From NCBI GenBank assembly GCA_945883615.1, contig CAMCYB010000011.1:1-45582 (forward strand): 45,582 bases of DNA. The letters are read 5' to 3'. Below the pieces are notes generated by a model that did not search any database, had not been told where the DNA came from, and saw only the letters and a list, made by a program, of their open reading frames with translations. Position numbers and translations under genes: made by a program. Below are positions 45,492 through 45,582 of the stretch, one piece after another. This DNA comes from Bordetella parapertussis (GTDB lineage: Bacteria > Pseudomonadota > Gammaproteobacteria > Burkholderiales > Burkholderiaceae_B). Each line of letters opens with the position of its first letter. Position 1 is the stretch's first letter.

Positions 45492-45582
45492 TTGTCTGAT
45501 TAGTATCGCAAATTTTTCGATCACGATCATGCCCCAATTGAGCTTTTCTGATATTGAATTCGATGCCAAGCGTAAGCAAACG
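45439..45582 (+). mobile_element. Left end of an IS5-like insertion sequence (truncated by window edge)
   Basis: CTAG at 45439-45442 fits the YTAR target duplication of IS5-group elements. The element would start at 45443 (GGAAACTCTGAAAAAGTCCC). An inverted repeat CTCTGAA (45448-45454) with TTCAGAG (45467-45473) lies just inside. A transposase reading frame begins at 45529. The right end, the second CTAG and the terminal inverted repeat partner are outside the window, so the boundary is inferred. Confidence 0.65.
45529..45582 (+). CDS. IS5-family transposase, N-terminal fragment
   Basis: Only 18 codons are present: MPQLSFSDIEFDAKRKQT. This is the characteristic opening of many IS5-family transposases (M-x-Q-L-[ST]-F-x-[DE]-x-E-[YF]-x-x-KRKQT-RRE). 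The gene continues past the window, so activity and subgroup cannot be judged. It reads in the same direction as the DUF3141 gene and starts 37 bases after that gene's stop. Confidence 0.8.
   Translation, partial: MPQLSFSDIEFDAKRKQT

Overview
The window looks like the chromosome of a betaproteobacterium of the order Burkholderiales, most likely family Alcaligenaceae. The blocks cysS-alkA-accA-tilS-lysC-tRNA-Ser, TPR lipoprotein-ppi-lpxH, dapA-bamC and fba-purC-purE-purK-sua5 are arrangements I associate with Bordetella and Achromobacter relatives. The DNA is clearly more AT-rich than those genera. This placement is inference from gene order and protein style; no database was searched. Almost all the coding capacity is ordinary core metabolism.

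Left edge (1-1270): an open-ended reading frame overlaps (ATGA) the C-terminal third of an HK97-type phage capsid protein. A strong intrinsic terminator and a small secreted protein of unknown function follow. This looks like a decayed prophage edge. Minus-strand block (1275-7096): tRNA-Ser(GCU), lysC, tilS, accA, an AlkA-type DNA glycosylase and an enlarged cysS. Plus-strand block (7188-9317): a TPR lipoprotein, a cyclophilin with both a signal peptide and a credible internal start, and lpxH. It is followed on the minus strand by uppP, a TerC-CBS membrane protein and suhB.

Middle (12592-24891): trmJ-cysE, rmuC on the opposite strand, mutS and a RoxA-type ribosomal oxygenase. Then, on the minus strand, dapA-bamC, an M50 protease and a YciO-like protein. 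tRNA-Arg(UCU), a cardiolipin synthase and tRNA-His(GUG) close the section. From 24949 to 33761 there are an ArnT-like glycosyltransferase, tcdA, an MFS carrier coupled to chaC, a flavin-centred run (pdxH, flavin reductase, FAD oxidoreductase), purU and a divergent RodZ-like protein.

Right part (33717-45582): a LysR regulator is divergent from gcdH, with a well-formed LysR box between them. The fba-purC-purE-purK-sua5 operon, a SAM methyltransferase facing mog, and a large DUF3141 (PHA-synthase-like alpha/beta hydrolase) gene follow. The DUF3141 upstream region carries two perfect dyads. Its 3' end is replaced by the left end of an IS5-like insertion sequence that runs off the window. Mobile DNA at both extremities suggests the window is a contig broken at repeats.

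I found no CRISPR array, defence island, biosynthetic cluster or clearly new multi-gene system. The best leads are local: the DUF3141/IS fusion and its operator region, the dual-start cyclophilin, the expanded cysteinyl-tRNA synthetase and the RodZ-like orphan.
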